Source of the DNA: Thermohalobaculum sediminis
GTDB lineage: Bacteria; Pseudomonadota; Alphaproteobacteria; Rhodobacterales; Rhodobacteraceae
Assembly (NCBI RefSeq): GCF_023487995.1
Contig: NZ_JAMFKN010000005.1
Span: 62,001 to 126,000 of the forward strand
Direction: 5' to 3'
DNA: 64,000 nt
Shown here: positions 19,697 through 31,468 of the stretch, piece after piece
Layout: each line of letters opens with the position of its first letter
How positions within the stretch are numbered: the stretch's first letter is position 1
Made by a program: the position numbers and the translations under genes
Notes under the pieces: generated by a model
Database searches by the model: none
Seen by the model: the letters and a program-made list of their open reading frames with translations, nothing else
Told to the model about the DNA's origin: nothing

Positions 19697-21289
19697 ATGC
19701 CCAAGGTTCTGATCTCGGACGAGCTTTCCCCCGAAGCCGTCGCCATCTTCCGCGACCGCGGGATCGAGGTCGATTTCCGCCCCGAGCTTGGCAAGGACCC
19801 CGCGGCGCTCGCGGACGTGATCGGCGCCTATGACGGCCTCGCCGTGCGCTCGGCCACCAAGGCAACTGCCGCGATCATTGGCAAGGCCGCCAATCTGAAG
19901 GTGATCGGCCGCGCCGGGATCGGCGTCGACAACATCGACCTCGCGGCCGCCTCGGCCCGCGGCATCGTGGTGATGAACACGCCCTTCGGCAATTCCATCA
20001 CCACGGCCGAGCACGCCATCGCCATGATGTTCGCGCTCGCCCGCGAGATCCCCGCCGCCAATGCCTCGACCCATGCGGGCAGGTGGGAGAAGTCGAAGTT
20101 CATGGGCGTCGAGATCACCGGCAAGACGCTGGGGGTGATCGGCTGCGGCAACATCGGCTCGGTGGTCGCATCGCGCGCCTGCGGGCTCAGGATGAAGGTC
20201 ATCGCCTACGACCCCTTCCTGGGCGAGACCCGGGCGCGGGAGCTGGGCGTCGAGAAGATCGAGGAGGTGGACGATCTGCTCGCACGCGCCGATTTCGTGA
20301 CGCTGCACCTGCCCAAGACCGACAAGACCGCGAACCTTCTCGGCCGCGAGCGGATCGGGCGCATGAAGAAGGGCGCGCGCCTCATCAACTGCGCCCGCGG
20401 CGGGCTGGTTGACGAGGCGGCGGTGGCGGATGCGGTTCGATCCGGCCATCTGGCGGGCGCGGCGTTCGACGTGTTCGCGGTCGAGCCCGCGAAGGAGAAT
20501 CCGCTGTTCGGCCTCGACAACGTGGTGGTCACGCCGCATCTGGGTGCCGCCACCACGGAGGCGCAGGAGAACGTCGCCCTCCAGATCGCCGAGCAGATGT
20601 CCGACTACCTGATCGCCGGCGCCATCTCGAACGCGATCAACGCCCCCTCGATCACCGCCGAGGAGGCGCCGATCCTGCGCCCTTGGGTGCGCTGCGCCGA
20701 GGTGCTGGGCAGCTTCGCCGGCCAGCTCACCGAGGAGCCGATCACCGAGATCGAGATCGAGTATGTGGGCCGCGTGGGCGAGCTGAACCTCAAGCCCCTG
20801 ACGGCCGCTCTGACCGCAGCTCTGCTGACGCCGCAAATGGGCGAGGGGGCGGTCAACATGGTCTCGGCCCCGGTTCTCGCCCGCGAGCGAGGGGTCAACA
20901 TCGCCGAGACCCGCAAGGACGCGCAGGGCGCCTATGGCACCTACATGCGGCTTCTGGTCACCACCCCGGACAAGACCCGCTCGGTCGCGGCCACGCTGTT
21001 CTCGGACGGCAAGCCCCGCATCATCCAGATCAAGGGCATCGGCATGGAGGCCGAACCCCAGCCCCACATGCTCTACACCGTCAACACCGACCAGCCGGGC
21101 TTCATCGGCGCGATCGGCATGACCACGGGCCGGCTCGGTATCAACATCGCGACCTTCGCGCTGGGTCGGGCGGAGAAGGGGGGCGAGGCGATCACACTGA
21201 TGGGCGTGGACGAGCCGCTCTCGCCCGCGACCCTCGAGGAGATCCGGGCCCTGCCACAGGTGCGCGAGGCCAAGGCGCTGGCTTTCTGA
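19697..21289 (+). CDS. serA: D-3-phosphoglycerate dehydrogenase
   Basis: First step of serine synthesis, NAD-dependent. The 530-residue product is the long (type 1) form: substrate and nucleotide domains (1 to about 315), an intervening domain, and a C-terminal ACT domain (about 450-530) for serine feedback. Seen: GVIGCGNIGSVVASRA (Rossmann), NCARGGLVDEAA, and the catalytic-histidine segment VVTPHLGAATTEAQENVA. An ACGAAGGACG site precedes the ATG. It follows serC in one transcription unit that ends at the hairpin at 21313-21338. Confidence 0.98.
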   Translation: MPKVLISDELSPEAVAIFRDRGIEVDFRPELGKDPAALADVIGAYDGLAVRSATKATAAIIGKAANLKVIGRAGIGVDNIDLAAASARGIVVMNTPFGNSITTAEHAIAMMFALAREIPAANASTHAGRWEKSKFMGVEITGKTLGVIGCGNIGSVVASRACGLRMKVIAYDPFLGETRARELGVEKIEEVDDLLARADFVTLHLPKTDKTANLLGRERIGRMKKGARLINCARGGLVDEAAVADAVRSGHLAGAAFDVFAVEPAKENPLFGLDNVVVTPHLGAATTEAQENVALQIAEQMSDYLIAGAISNAINAPSITAEEAPILRPWVRCAEVLGSFAGQLTEEPITEIEIEYVGRVGELNLKPLTAALTAALLTPQMGEGAVNMVSAPVLARERGVNIAETRKDAQGAYGTYMRLLVTTPDKTRSVAATLFSDGKPRIIQIKGIGMEAEPQPHMLYTVNTDQPGFIGAIGMTTGRLGINIATFALGRAEKGGEAITLMGVDEPLSPATLEEIRALPQVREAKALAF

Positions 21290-21312
21290 GCCGGGCCAGA
21301 TGCCGCCGGCGA

Positions 21313-21338
21313 CCCCCGTTTCGTGCGTGAAGCGGGGG
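21313..21338 (+). terminator. Terminator-like hairpin after serA
   Basis: Stem CCCCCGTTTC / GAAGCGGGGG (10 bp with one G-U pair) with a six-base loop, followed by TTATCC; it starts 24 bases after the serA stop. The weak U-run makes it a probable rather than certain intrinsic terminator. Confidence 0.6.
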
Positions 21339-21511
21339 TTATCCATCTCGTTCATGGCGCTTGTCTTGATCGTCCTCAGATCTGGCGTCCCATCGCGCGG
21401 ACAGCCGAGGATGGCGCGCGCCGCGAGCCGCTGCGATCGACCGGTTGCGGGACTTGCATTCCCGCCGGTCCGCCCCGAGCATCGGGCGACGCAAGAGCCG
21501 AGGAGTCGCCC

Positions 21512-21754
21512 ATGCCCGAACAGCCGATCCCCGCGCAGAAAGCCCCGTTCCCGGTCGAGGTCGAGGAGGGCAAGACCTATTTCTGGTGCGCCTGCGGTCG
21601 GTCCGCCCGGCAACCCTTCTGCGATGGCAGCCACAAGGATACCGGGCTGGTGCCAGTGAGATACACCGCCCAGAAGGCAGGAAGGGTGTTCTTCTGCGGC
21701 TGCAAGGCGAGCGGGAAGAAGCCGCTCTGCGACGGAACGCACAACCGCCTGTAA
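21512..21754 (+). CDS. Dual CDGSH iron-sulfur domain protein
   Basis: An 80-residue protein with two CDGSH-type [2Fe-2S] motifs: WCACGRSARQPFCDGSH and FCGCKASGKKPLCDGTH, each supplying Cys3-His1 ligation. Tandem single-chain CDGSH proteins are the prokaryotic MiNT-like type, thought to transfer clusters or electrons or to sense redox state. The ATG at 21512 gives the standard start; an in-frame extension upstream is low-complexity. It lies just before the convergent FNR-type regulator. The function is not established. Confidence 0.9.
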   Translation: MPEQPIPAQKAPFPVEVEEGKTYFWCACGRSARQPFCDGSHKDTGLVPVRYTAQKAGRVFFCGCKASGKKPLCDGTHNRL

Positions 21755-21842
21755 GGCATCGCGCCCCGGCCAAGTTGCCGGGCATGGAAGTACATCGCGA
21801 TCGACCGAGCGGCGCGGCGACGACGGCGGCGCCCCTGCGCCG

Positions 21843-22595
21843 TCAGCCGGCCACGCTCTCGCCCGTTGCCGCAAGTTCCTCGAGCCGCGCGATGTCGCGG
21901 ACGCGGAAGCGGCGCGGATCGATCAGCTCGATCACGCCGTCCGCCACGAGCCGCGAGATCTGCCGGCTCACGGTCTCGAGCGAAAGGCCAAGGAAGTGCC
22001 CGATATCGACGCGGGTGAGCGGCAGCTCGTAGACCGGCCGCGTCCCGCGCAGCGTGTGTCGGCAGCCGAGCTTGTCGGCGCGGCGGATCACGAAGAGCAG
22101 GAAGCTCGCCACCCGCTCGATCCCCGACTTGCGGCCCAGCACCACCATCCAGTCGCGCGCAGCGTCGAGCTCGTGCAGCACTTCCGTCAGGAGCGCGTGC
22201 TCGATGTCCGGGTCCTTGCGCAGCAATGCCTCGAACGCGGCCTTGTCGAAGCTGCAGAGCTCGGTGTCCCTGATCGCGACCGCCGTGAGCGAGCAGGTCT
22301 CGGCGAAGGTGCAGCCGAGGAAGTCGGAGGGGTGCATCAGTCCCACGATCTGCTCGCGCCCGTCGGGCAGGAGCTTGGACAGCCGCACGAGGCCCGAGAT
22401 CAGGCAATGAACCTCGCGGCTTGGGGCGCCTTCGGACGAGATCACGCGGCCCGCGGGGACCTGCCGTCGGTGCGAGATCCGGCCGAGCGCGTCGATCGAC
22501 CGCTCGCCGAGCGCGGCGAAGAGCCCGAGGTGATGCACATTGCAGATTTCGCAGGCGGGGGCGGTTCTGAGGGCGCGATGGTTCAACAGCGACAA
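21843..22595 (-). CDS. Crp/Fnr-family regulator, FNR type with atypical cysteine set
   Basis: A 250-residue oxygen or redox regulator. It has a cyclic-nucleotide-like sensor domain, a dimer helix and a C-terminal helix-turn-helix with LSLETVSRQISRL, whose ETVSR recognition-helix motif is that of FNR. N-terminal cysteines Cys15 and Cys18 (ACEICNVHH) and internal Cys114 (ELCSF, aligned with E. coli Cys122) are present, but the fourth cluster ligand (E. coli Cys29) aligns with Gly24; His21 and His22 lie nearby. It may be FnrL with a changed ligand or a non-cluster sensor. It diverges from apt. Confidence 0.85.
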   Translation of the reverse strand: MSLLNHRALRTAPACEICNVHHLGLFAALGERSIDALGRISHRRQVPAGRVISSEGAPSREVHCLISGLVRLSKLLPDGREQIVGLMHPSDFLGCTFAETCSLTAVAIRDTELCSFDKAAFEALLRKDPDIEHALLTEVLHELDAARDWMVVLGRKSGIERVASFLLFVIRRADKLGCRHTLRGTRPVYELPLTRVDIGHFLGLSLETVSRQISRLVADGVIELIDPRRFRVRDIARLEELAATGESVAG

Positions 22596-22752
22596 CCTCC
22601 CCTGACGGGCGCGCGGCTGCGCCCCGTATCATTGCTTGAAGGTGGGTGTACGGCGCGGGGCTGTCAACCAACGCGCCGGCGCAGCGGTCCCTCGGGCGTT
22701 GAGTTTCCAACGCGCCCGACTATGATCGCGCCGCCGCAGCGAGAGAGAGCCG

Positions 22753-23292
22753 ATGAGCGAGACGCGCCCGATCAAGGACTATATCCGCACGATCCCCGAT
22801 TTCCCGATCCCCGGGGTGCAGTTCCGGGACGTCACCACGCTGTTCAACGACGCGACGGGCTTGCGGCAGGCGGTGGATGCGCTGGCCAACCCGTTCACCG
22901 GGGACCGGCTCACGACGGTCGCGGCGATGGACGCGCGTGGCTTCATCCTGGGCGGCGCGGTCGCCTACAAGCTGGGCCTGCCCTTCGTGCCGATCCGCAA
23001 GAAGGGCAAGTTGCCGGGCGCGACCGTGGCCGAGGCCTATTCGCTGGAATATGGCGAGGCGATCGTCGAGATCCATCACGACGCCTTCGACGCGGGCGCC
23101 CGGGTGCTGCTGGTCGACGACCTGCTGGCGACCGGGGGCACGGCGGTTGCGGGTGCCAAGCTGATCGAGCGGCTGGGCGGGCACATCGTGGCGGCGGCCT
23201 TCGTGGTGAACCTGCCGGATCTGGGCGGCGAGGCGCGGCTCAGGGCAATGGGGATCGACGTGCTGACGCTGTGCGACTTCGACGGGGACTGA
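22753..23292 (+). CDS. apt: Adenine phosphoribosyltransferase
   Basis: Salvages adenine to AMP using PRPP. The 179-residue protein has the PRPP-binding motif VLLVDDLLATGGTA (near 118-131), the family opening IRTIPDFPIPGVQFRDVT and the flexible loop with RKKGKLPG. The length matches E. coli Apt (183). A GAGAGAGAG ribosome site lies just before the ATG. It is divergent from the FNR-type regulator, with 157 bases between. Confidence 0.97.
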   Translation: MSETRPIKDYIRTIPDFPIPGVQFRDVTTLFNDATGLRQAVDALANPFTGDRLTTVAAMDARGFILGGAVAYKLGLPFVPIRKKGKLPGATVAEAYSLEYGEAIVEIHHDAFDAGARVLLVDDLLATGGTAVAGAKLIERLGGHIVAAAFVVNLPDLGGEARLRAMGIDVLTLCDFDGD

Positions 23293-23374
23293 GCCGGCCG
23301 CCGTTGCGATCCCGTTCTCGCGCGGGCGGGGAGCCTGCGAGAGTGACCCAGCCTTCCCGCTCGAGGAGCCGCCC

Positions 23375-24973
23375 ATGAACGCCGCCGAGATCATCGCCGC
23401 CCGCCTCCATGCTGCGGGCGTGCGCCACGCCTTCGGCATCCCGGGCGGCGAGGTCCTGACGCTGATTGACGCGCTGGTGCGGGCCGGCATCCGCTTCCAC
23501 CTCGCGAGGCACGAGAACGCGGCCGGCTTCATGGCCGAGGGGGCATGGCACGCGACCGGGGCGCCGGGTGTGCTGGTCGCGACGGTGGGGCCGGGCATCG
23601 CCAATGCCTTCAACGTGGTGGCGAATGCCGAACAGGACAGGGTGCCGCTGATCGTGATCTCGGGCATGGTCGATCCTGCGGTCGCCATGACCTACACGCA
23701 CCAGGTGTTCGACCATGGCGCGGTCTTCGCGCGGGTCTGCAAGGCGAGCTTCACCGCCGCCTCCGGCGCGGTGGACGTGATGGTCGACAAGGCGATCGGC
23801 ATCGCCACCTCGGGCCGGCCGGGGCCGGTGCATATCGACCTGCCGATCAAGGTGGCAGCGGGCGAGGAGCCCGCCCCGCGCGGCGTGCTGCGCGGCCCCG
23901 TGCTGCCGACCGCGCCCGCGCCGGGCGAGGCGCTCGACCGCGCGCGCGAGATGCTTGCGGCGGCGCGGCGGCCCGTGATCGTCGCGGGGCTCGACGTGCT
24001 GAACGAGCCGGGCGGGGCCGAAGCCCTGCGTGCCTTCGCCGAGGCGGGTGGCATTCCCGTGGTGACCACCTACAAGGCCAAGGGCGTGCTGCCCGAGGAT
24101 CATCCGCTATCCCTTGGCGGGCATGGCCTCAGCCCCAAGGCCGACGCGATCCTGCTGCCCTTGCTGCGCGAGGCGGATGTCGTGATATCCGCCGGCTATG
24201 ACCCGATCGAGATGCGCATCGGCTGGCGCGACCCGTGGGACCCGGCGCGAGCGATCGAATTTGTCCATGCGCCCAACACCCATGACATGCACCATGCGGG
24301 GCTCTCCTGGGTGTGCTCGGTCGCGGGCGGGCTCGCGGCGCTGGGACGGGTGGGCGAGGGGCTGTGGCCATGCGGCACGCCGGGGGCGGTGCGCGCGCGG
24401 CTTCTGGAGGCGTTGCGTCCGAAGGCAGACTGGGGCCCCGATGTCGCGATGGCCGAGATGCTGGTCGTGCTGCCCGGGGACGCGGTGGCGAGCGTCGACA
24501 GCGGCGCGCACCGGATCCTGCTGAGCCAGCACTTCTTCGCACGTCACCCGCGCGCGCTGATCCAGTCCACCGGGCTCTGCACCATGGGCTGCGCGCTGCC
24601 GCTGGCGCTGGGGCACCGGATCGCGGCGCCCCAACGCCCGGCGGTCGCGTTCATGGGCGACGGCTGCGCCGAGATGGTGCTGGGCGAGCTTGCCACCCTG
24701 CGCGACTCCGGCGAGCCCGTGGTGGTGGTGGTGTTCGTCGACCGATCCCTCGCGCTGATCGAATTGAAGCAGCGCAAGGAGGGGTTGCATAACGCGGGCG
24801 TCGATTTCGGCCGCACCGATTTCGCGGGCCTCGCACGGCTCTTCGGCGGCATTGGCGTGACGGTGCGGGGGCCGGGCGAGGCGGGCCCGGCGCTCGAGGA
24901 CGCGCTCAGGGCCAACCGCTTCACGCTGATCGAGGTGGAAATCCCGCGCCGGGCCTATGACGGGCTGATCTGA
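23375..24973 (+). CDS. Thiamine-pyrophosphate enzyme of the acetolactate synthase-like superfamily
   Basis: A 532-residue enzyme with the three-domain layout of acetolactate synthase / benzoylformate decarboxylase: N-terminal Pyr domain with the activating Glu47 (LARHENAAGFMAEGA), central domain, and C-terminal PP domain with GDG at 428-430. The end of the metal-binding motif is unusual: where NN is usual, the sequence reads VFVDRS (Asp456). True IlvB is longer (about 570-590), and no ilvH regulatory subunit follows, so this is probably a paralogue acting on another 2-oxo acid (such as an oxalyl-CoA, sulfopyruvate or phosphonopyruvate-like substrate). The substrate is unknown. Confidence 0.8.
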   Translation: MNAAEIIAARLHAAGVRHAFGIPGGEVLTLIDALVRAGIRFHLARHENAAGFMAEGAWHATGAPGVLVATVGPGIANAFNVVANAEQDRVPLIVISGMVDPAVAMTYTHQVFDHGAVFARVCKASFTAASGAVDVMVDKAIGIATSGRPGPVHIDLPIKVAAGEEPAPRGVLRGPVLPTAPAPGEALDRAREMLAAARRPVIVAGLDVLNEPGGAEALRAFAEAGGIPVVTTYKAKGVLPEDHPLSLGGHGLSPKADAILLPLLREADVVISAGYDPIEMRIGWRDPWDPARAIEFVHAPNTHDMHHAGLSWVCSVAGGLAALGRVGEGLWPCGTPGAVRARLLEALRPKADWGPDVAMAEMLVVLPGDAVASVDSGAHRILLSQHFFARHPRALIQSTGLCTMGCALPLALGHRIAAPQRPAVAFMGDGCAEMVLGELATLRDSGEPVVVVVFVDRSLALIELKQRKEGLHNAGVDFGRTDFAGLARLFGGIGVTVRGPGEAGPALEDALRANRFTLIEVEIPRRAYDGLI

Positions 24974-25374
24974 TACCGGCTCGCACTGACTGGAACCGAG
25001 CCGGGAAGACGCCGCTGCCCCGGTCCCGCGCCGGGGCCTCGATGGGATCACCCAAGGCAGGTGGCCCGGGGGTCAAGCGCGCGGCACGCAGTCTGGCCTG
25101 AGCCGCGTAAGCCCGGATCAGCGCAACGTGGCATGAGGGGGCCACCCAAACTCGCGGCGGGTCAAGGATCGCCGCAGGCGACGGTCGCAAGCCGCTTGTC
25201 CCCGGATCAGGTCCTGGGCAGCGAGTTGATGCGCCGCGAGCTTCGGATCACCCTCGCCGAGAAGCGACCCTGCCGCTTCCCCCCAGCCACAACAACCGGC
25301 TCGCAGAGCGCCGCAAGGCGCTTTGAGAGCGCATGACTCGGTCGCGGGGCAGCGCCCCGCGACGCCGCTGAATT
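24974..25374. other. Intergenic region without a gene
   Basis: About 400 bases between the convergent TPP-enzyme and glycerate-kinase genes. Both strands contain only low-complexity open frames without ribosome sites. The only structure I see is the hairpin at 25341-25363. A short stretch (around 25110-25130) has a generic alternating sequence that could be a decayed repeat, but I see no second copy here. Confidence 0.5.
25341..25363 (-). terminator. GC hairpin downstream of the glycerate kinase gene
   Basis: Perfect 10-bp stem GTCGCGGGGC / GCCCCGCGAC with an AGC loop, 11 bases after the minus-strand stop at 25375. There is no clear U-tract on the minus strand. It probably ends the DMT-glycerate kinase transcript. 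Confidence 0.55.
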
Positions 25375-26649
<1,275 letters not shown>

Positions 26650-26656
26650 GGGCACG

Positions 26657-27670
26657 TTATTTGCCCTCATCCCCGGCGGCTGTCCACGGGGCATCGGCGG
26701 CGGCCTCGGCGGGGCCGGCGACGCGGGGGCGCGCGGCGCGGCCCTCGCGGCGGGCGACGAACGCCCCCGAGACCGCGATCAGCGCCATACCGGCCAATGT
26801 CTGCGGCGCCGGCAACTCGTCCCAGAAGGCGAGGTCGAACACCGGCATGATGGCGAGGTAGCTATACTCGAAGGGGGCGATGCGGCTCGCCTCCTCGCGC
26901 CGATAGGCCTGGATGCTCGACATCATGCCGCAGACATGGGTCACGGCGGTGCCGACCATCACCGCGAAGACCGCGATCCCCGCATGGTGCCAGCCGGTCG
27001 CGATGAAGGGCAGGGCTGCGCGCGTTGCGGCGTCGAGCGGCAGCAGGCTCACCGCCGCGATGCCGGCAAGCCCGATGACGGTGTAGAGGATGTTATGCGT
27101 GAAGGTCAGCGCGATCGAGGATTCTCCCACGCAGCGCCAGCGCGTGGTGATCACGCCCAGCGCGTAGCACACCGCCGCCGCCAGCGGCAGCAGCACGGCA
27201 AGCTGGATCTCGCCCGACGCCGGCCGGATGATCAGCAGCACACCGCAGAAGCCCGCGATCACCGCCACGATGCGCCGCGGCCCGATCTGCTCGCCCAGGA
27301 TCAACGCGGCCAACACGGTGATCAGCAAAGGCCCGATGAAGAAGGCCGACACCGCCTGCGTGAGCGTGAGGAACGGCAGCGACGCGTAGAAGAACAGATA
27401 GGCGCCCGAGAACACGACGGATCGGATCAGCGGCCAGCGCCACCGCGTGGGCAGGAGCGTCTGCCCGCCAAGGATGGCGCGCGCGACGACAGCGAGGATG
27501 AGAAGCGTCGCCGCCGAGCGCACCGTCTGAAGCTGCCACAGCGACACCTCTCCGGCGATCGCCTTGACGCTCGCGTCCTGCACCGCAAAGCAGAGCATGG
27601 CGAACAGGATCAGGCCGATCCCGCCCGCGTGCCGCCCGGGGGCGGCGCTCTCCTCGGTCGCGGTCGTCAT
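26657..27670 (-). CDS. DMT-superfamily (EamA/RhaT) transporter
   Basis: A 337-residue inner-membrane protein with two EamA domains and about ten hydrophobic segments. The first repeat begins GLILFAMLCFAVQDASVKAI and shows the family LQTVRSAATLLIL segment; the second follows after about residue 160. A soluble Ala/Pro-rich tail of some 30 residues ends the protein. DMT members export metabolites, amino acids or drugs; the substrate is unknown. It is co-directional with the glycerate-kinase gene, 7 bases upstream of it, so a joint role with a glycerate-like metabolite is possible but unproven. Confidence 0.88.
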   Translation of the reverse strand: MTTATEESAAPGRHAGGIGLILFAMLCFAVQDASVKAIAGEVSLWQLQTVRSAATLLILAVVARAILGGQTLLPTRWRWPLIRSVVFSGAYLFFYASLPFLTLTQAVSAFFIGPLLITVLAALILGEQIGPRRIVAVIAGFCGVLLIIRPASGEIQLAVLLPLAAAVCYALGVITTRWRCVGESSIALTFTHNILYTVIGLAGIAAVSLLPLDAATRAALPFIATGWHHAGIAVFAVMVGTAVTHVCGMMSSIQAYRREEASRIAPFEYSYLAIMPVFDLAFWDELPAPQTLAGMALIAVSGAFVARREGRAARPRVAGPAEAAADAPWTAAGDEGK

Positions 27671-27703
27671 CGCGGCCCCTCCTCGGGCGTCAGGATGCGG
27701 GCA

Positions 27704-27772
27704 GGGCGCGCGCCCGGTCGCGCGCCTTCGCGGCGGATCGCGTCGCGAAGGCGCGCGACCGGGCGCGCGCCC
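27704..27772 (-). terminator. 29-bp perfect inverted repeat between gyrB and the DMT gene
   Basis: Left arm 27704-27732 and right arm 27744-27772 are exact reverse complements over 29 bases, separated by an 11-base loop (27733-27743). The arms are almost pure GC. The structure begins 3 bases after the gyrB stop. It lies where a gyrB terminator belongs but is about three times longer than a usual stem and lacks a U-tract. It could be a Rho-independent or processing structure or a mobile miniature repeat; no target duplication is obvious. Confidence 0.7.
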
Positions 27773-27775
27773 CCG

Positions 27776-30184
<2,409 letters not shown>

Positions 30185-30228
30185 TCAGGTCCTGACCCGT
30201 ATCGTTGTCATGTTGCGCCGCGGCCCGG

Positions 30229-31377
30229 TCAGGCGGCGGCGAGGTGCGAGCGGCCATCCGACTCGCTCACGGCGATCATCCGGGCGCCGTCCAGCCCGTC
30301 GAACAGCTCCGGCCCGGTGCCGGTCATCCAGGCCTGCGCGCCCAACGCCCCGATCTCGGCGTGGAGCGCATGCCTGCGCCCGGCGTCGAGATGGGCGGCC
30401 ACCTCGTCGAGCAGCAGGATCGGCGCGGCCCCAGTCGCCTCGGCCAGCGCCCTGGCATGGCCCAGCACCAGCGAGATGAGGAGAGCCTTCTGCTCGCCCG
30501 TCGAACAAGCCCGCGCCGGCATTGCCTTTTCGGCATAGACGGCCTCGAGATCCGAGCGGTGCGGCCCGTCCAGCGTGCGTCCCGCCGCCGCGTCGCGGGC
30601 GCGCCCGAGGGCCAGCGCGCGCGCCAGCCCCGCCGCTTCCTCAGCCTCCAGCGTGTCGGGATCGCCCCCTTCGGCAAGGGCTTGATGAAAGCGGGTTTCC
30701 ATGTCTCCCAAGATAGCCAGATCGGCGCGCGGAAACAATGTTTGCGCCCCCCGCTGGGCCGCGACGAGACGGATCAGCGCGGCGGCGCGTGCCCGGGCGA
30801 TCCGGGCGCCGAGGCGGGCCATCTGCGCCTCGATGCCGCCGAGCCAGGCGTCGTCCCAGGGCGGCTCGCGCAACAGGCGGTTGCGGGCGCGCATGGCCTT
30901 CTCGTAGCCTGTCGCGGCCTCGGCGTGGCTGGGGGTGAAGCCCATGGTCAGGCGGTCGAGGAAGCCGCGCCGCTCGGTCGCGCCCTCGGTCCACAGGCGG
31001 TCCATCGCAGGGGTAAGCCAGACCATGCCGACGAGTTCGGCCAGCCGCGTCTGCGGCGCGGGCTTGCCGTCGATCTCGACCGAGCGCCGCGTCTCGCCCT
31101 CGCCCTCGACGCCGGTGACGATCTCGACTTCGGCCGTGGGCGTCTCGACCTCGGCGCGGATGCGCCAGCCGGGCCCGCCGCGGCGCGGGATCTCCTCGGC
31201 CCCCGCCCGTCGCAGGCCGCGTCCGGGCGAGAGCATCGAGACCGCCTCGAGCAGGTTGGTCTTGCCGGCCCCGTTCGGCCCGTGGAGCGCGACCGAGGCG
31301 CCGCCGGTCTCGACCGTGGCAGCGTCGTAGGAGCGGAACTGCGCGAGGCGCAGGCTGAGGATGGCGGATCGGCTCAT
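30229..31377 (-). CDS. recF: DNA replication and repair protein RecF
   Basis: SMC-like ATPase that loads RecA at single-strand gaps with RecO and RecR. The 382-residue product has Walker A GPNGAGKTN (33-41), the ABC signature STGEQKALLI, and Walker B ILLLDEVAAHLD. Residues GRGLRRA after the Walker A helix are typical of RecF. It sits between dnaN and gyrB in conserved order, 91 bases after dnaN. Confidence 0.96.
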   Translation of the reverse strand: MSRSAILSLRLAQFRSYDAATVETGGASVALHGPNGAGKTNLLEAVSMLSPGRGLRRAGAEEIPRRGGPGWRIRAEVETPTAEVEIVTGVEGEGETRRSVEIDGKPAPQTRLAELVGMVWLTPAMDRLWTEGATERRGFLDRLTMGFTPSHAEAATGYEKAMRARNRLLREPPWDDAWLGGIEAQMARLGARIARARAAALIRLVAAQRGAQTLFPRADLAILGDMETRFHQALAEGGDPDTLEAEEAAGLARALALGRARDAAAGRTLDGPHRSDLEAVYAEKAMPARACSTGEQKALLISLVLGHARALAEATGAAPILLLDEVAAHLDAGRRHALHAEIGALGAQAWMTGTGPELFDGLDGARMIAVSESDGRSHLAAA

Positions 31378-31468
31378 GGCTGCGGTCCGGCGGGCGGCGA
31401 CGTGGCGACGTCCCCGCGCCGGAGGGTGCGCGCCGCAGCATCGGGGCGCATGGCGCGCGCGGGGCCCG

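Noticed and set aside
18458-21874. 1138-codon minus-strand frame opposite serC and serA
   Set aside because: The composition is typical antisense His/Arg/Gly low complexity, and the two strong plus-strand genes explain the region.
22596-22752. FNR autoregulatory box between the FNR-type gene and apt
   Set aside because: Checked both strands; no TTGAY-N4-RTCAA match with fewer than three mismatches was found.
24974-25374. Possible decayed mobile element or repeat in the 400-base gap
   Set aside because: No terminal inverted repeats, transposase remnants or second copies are seen in the window.
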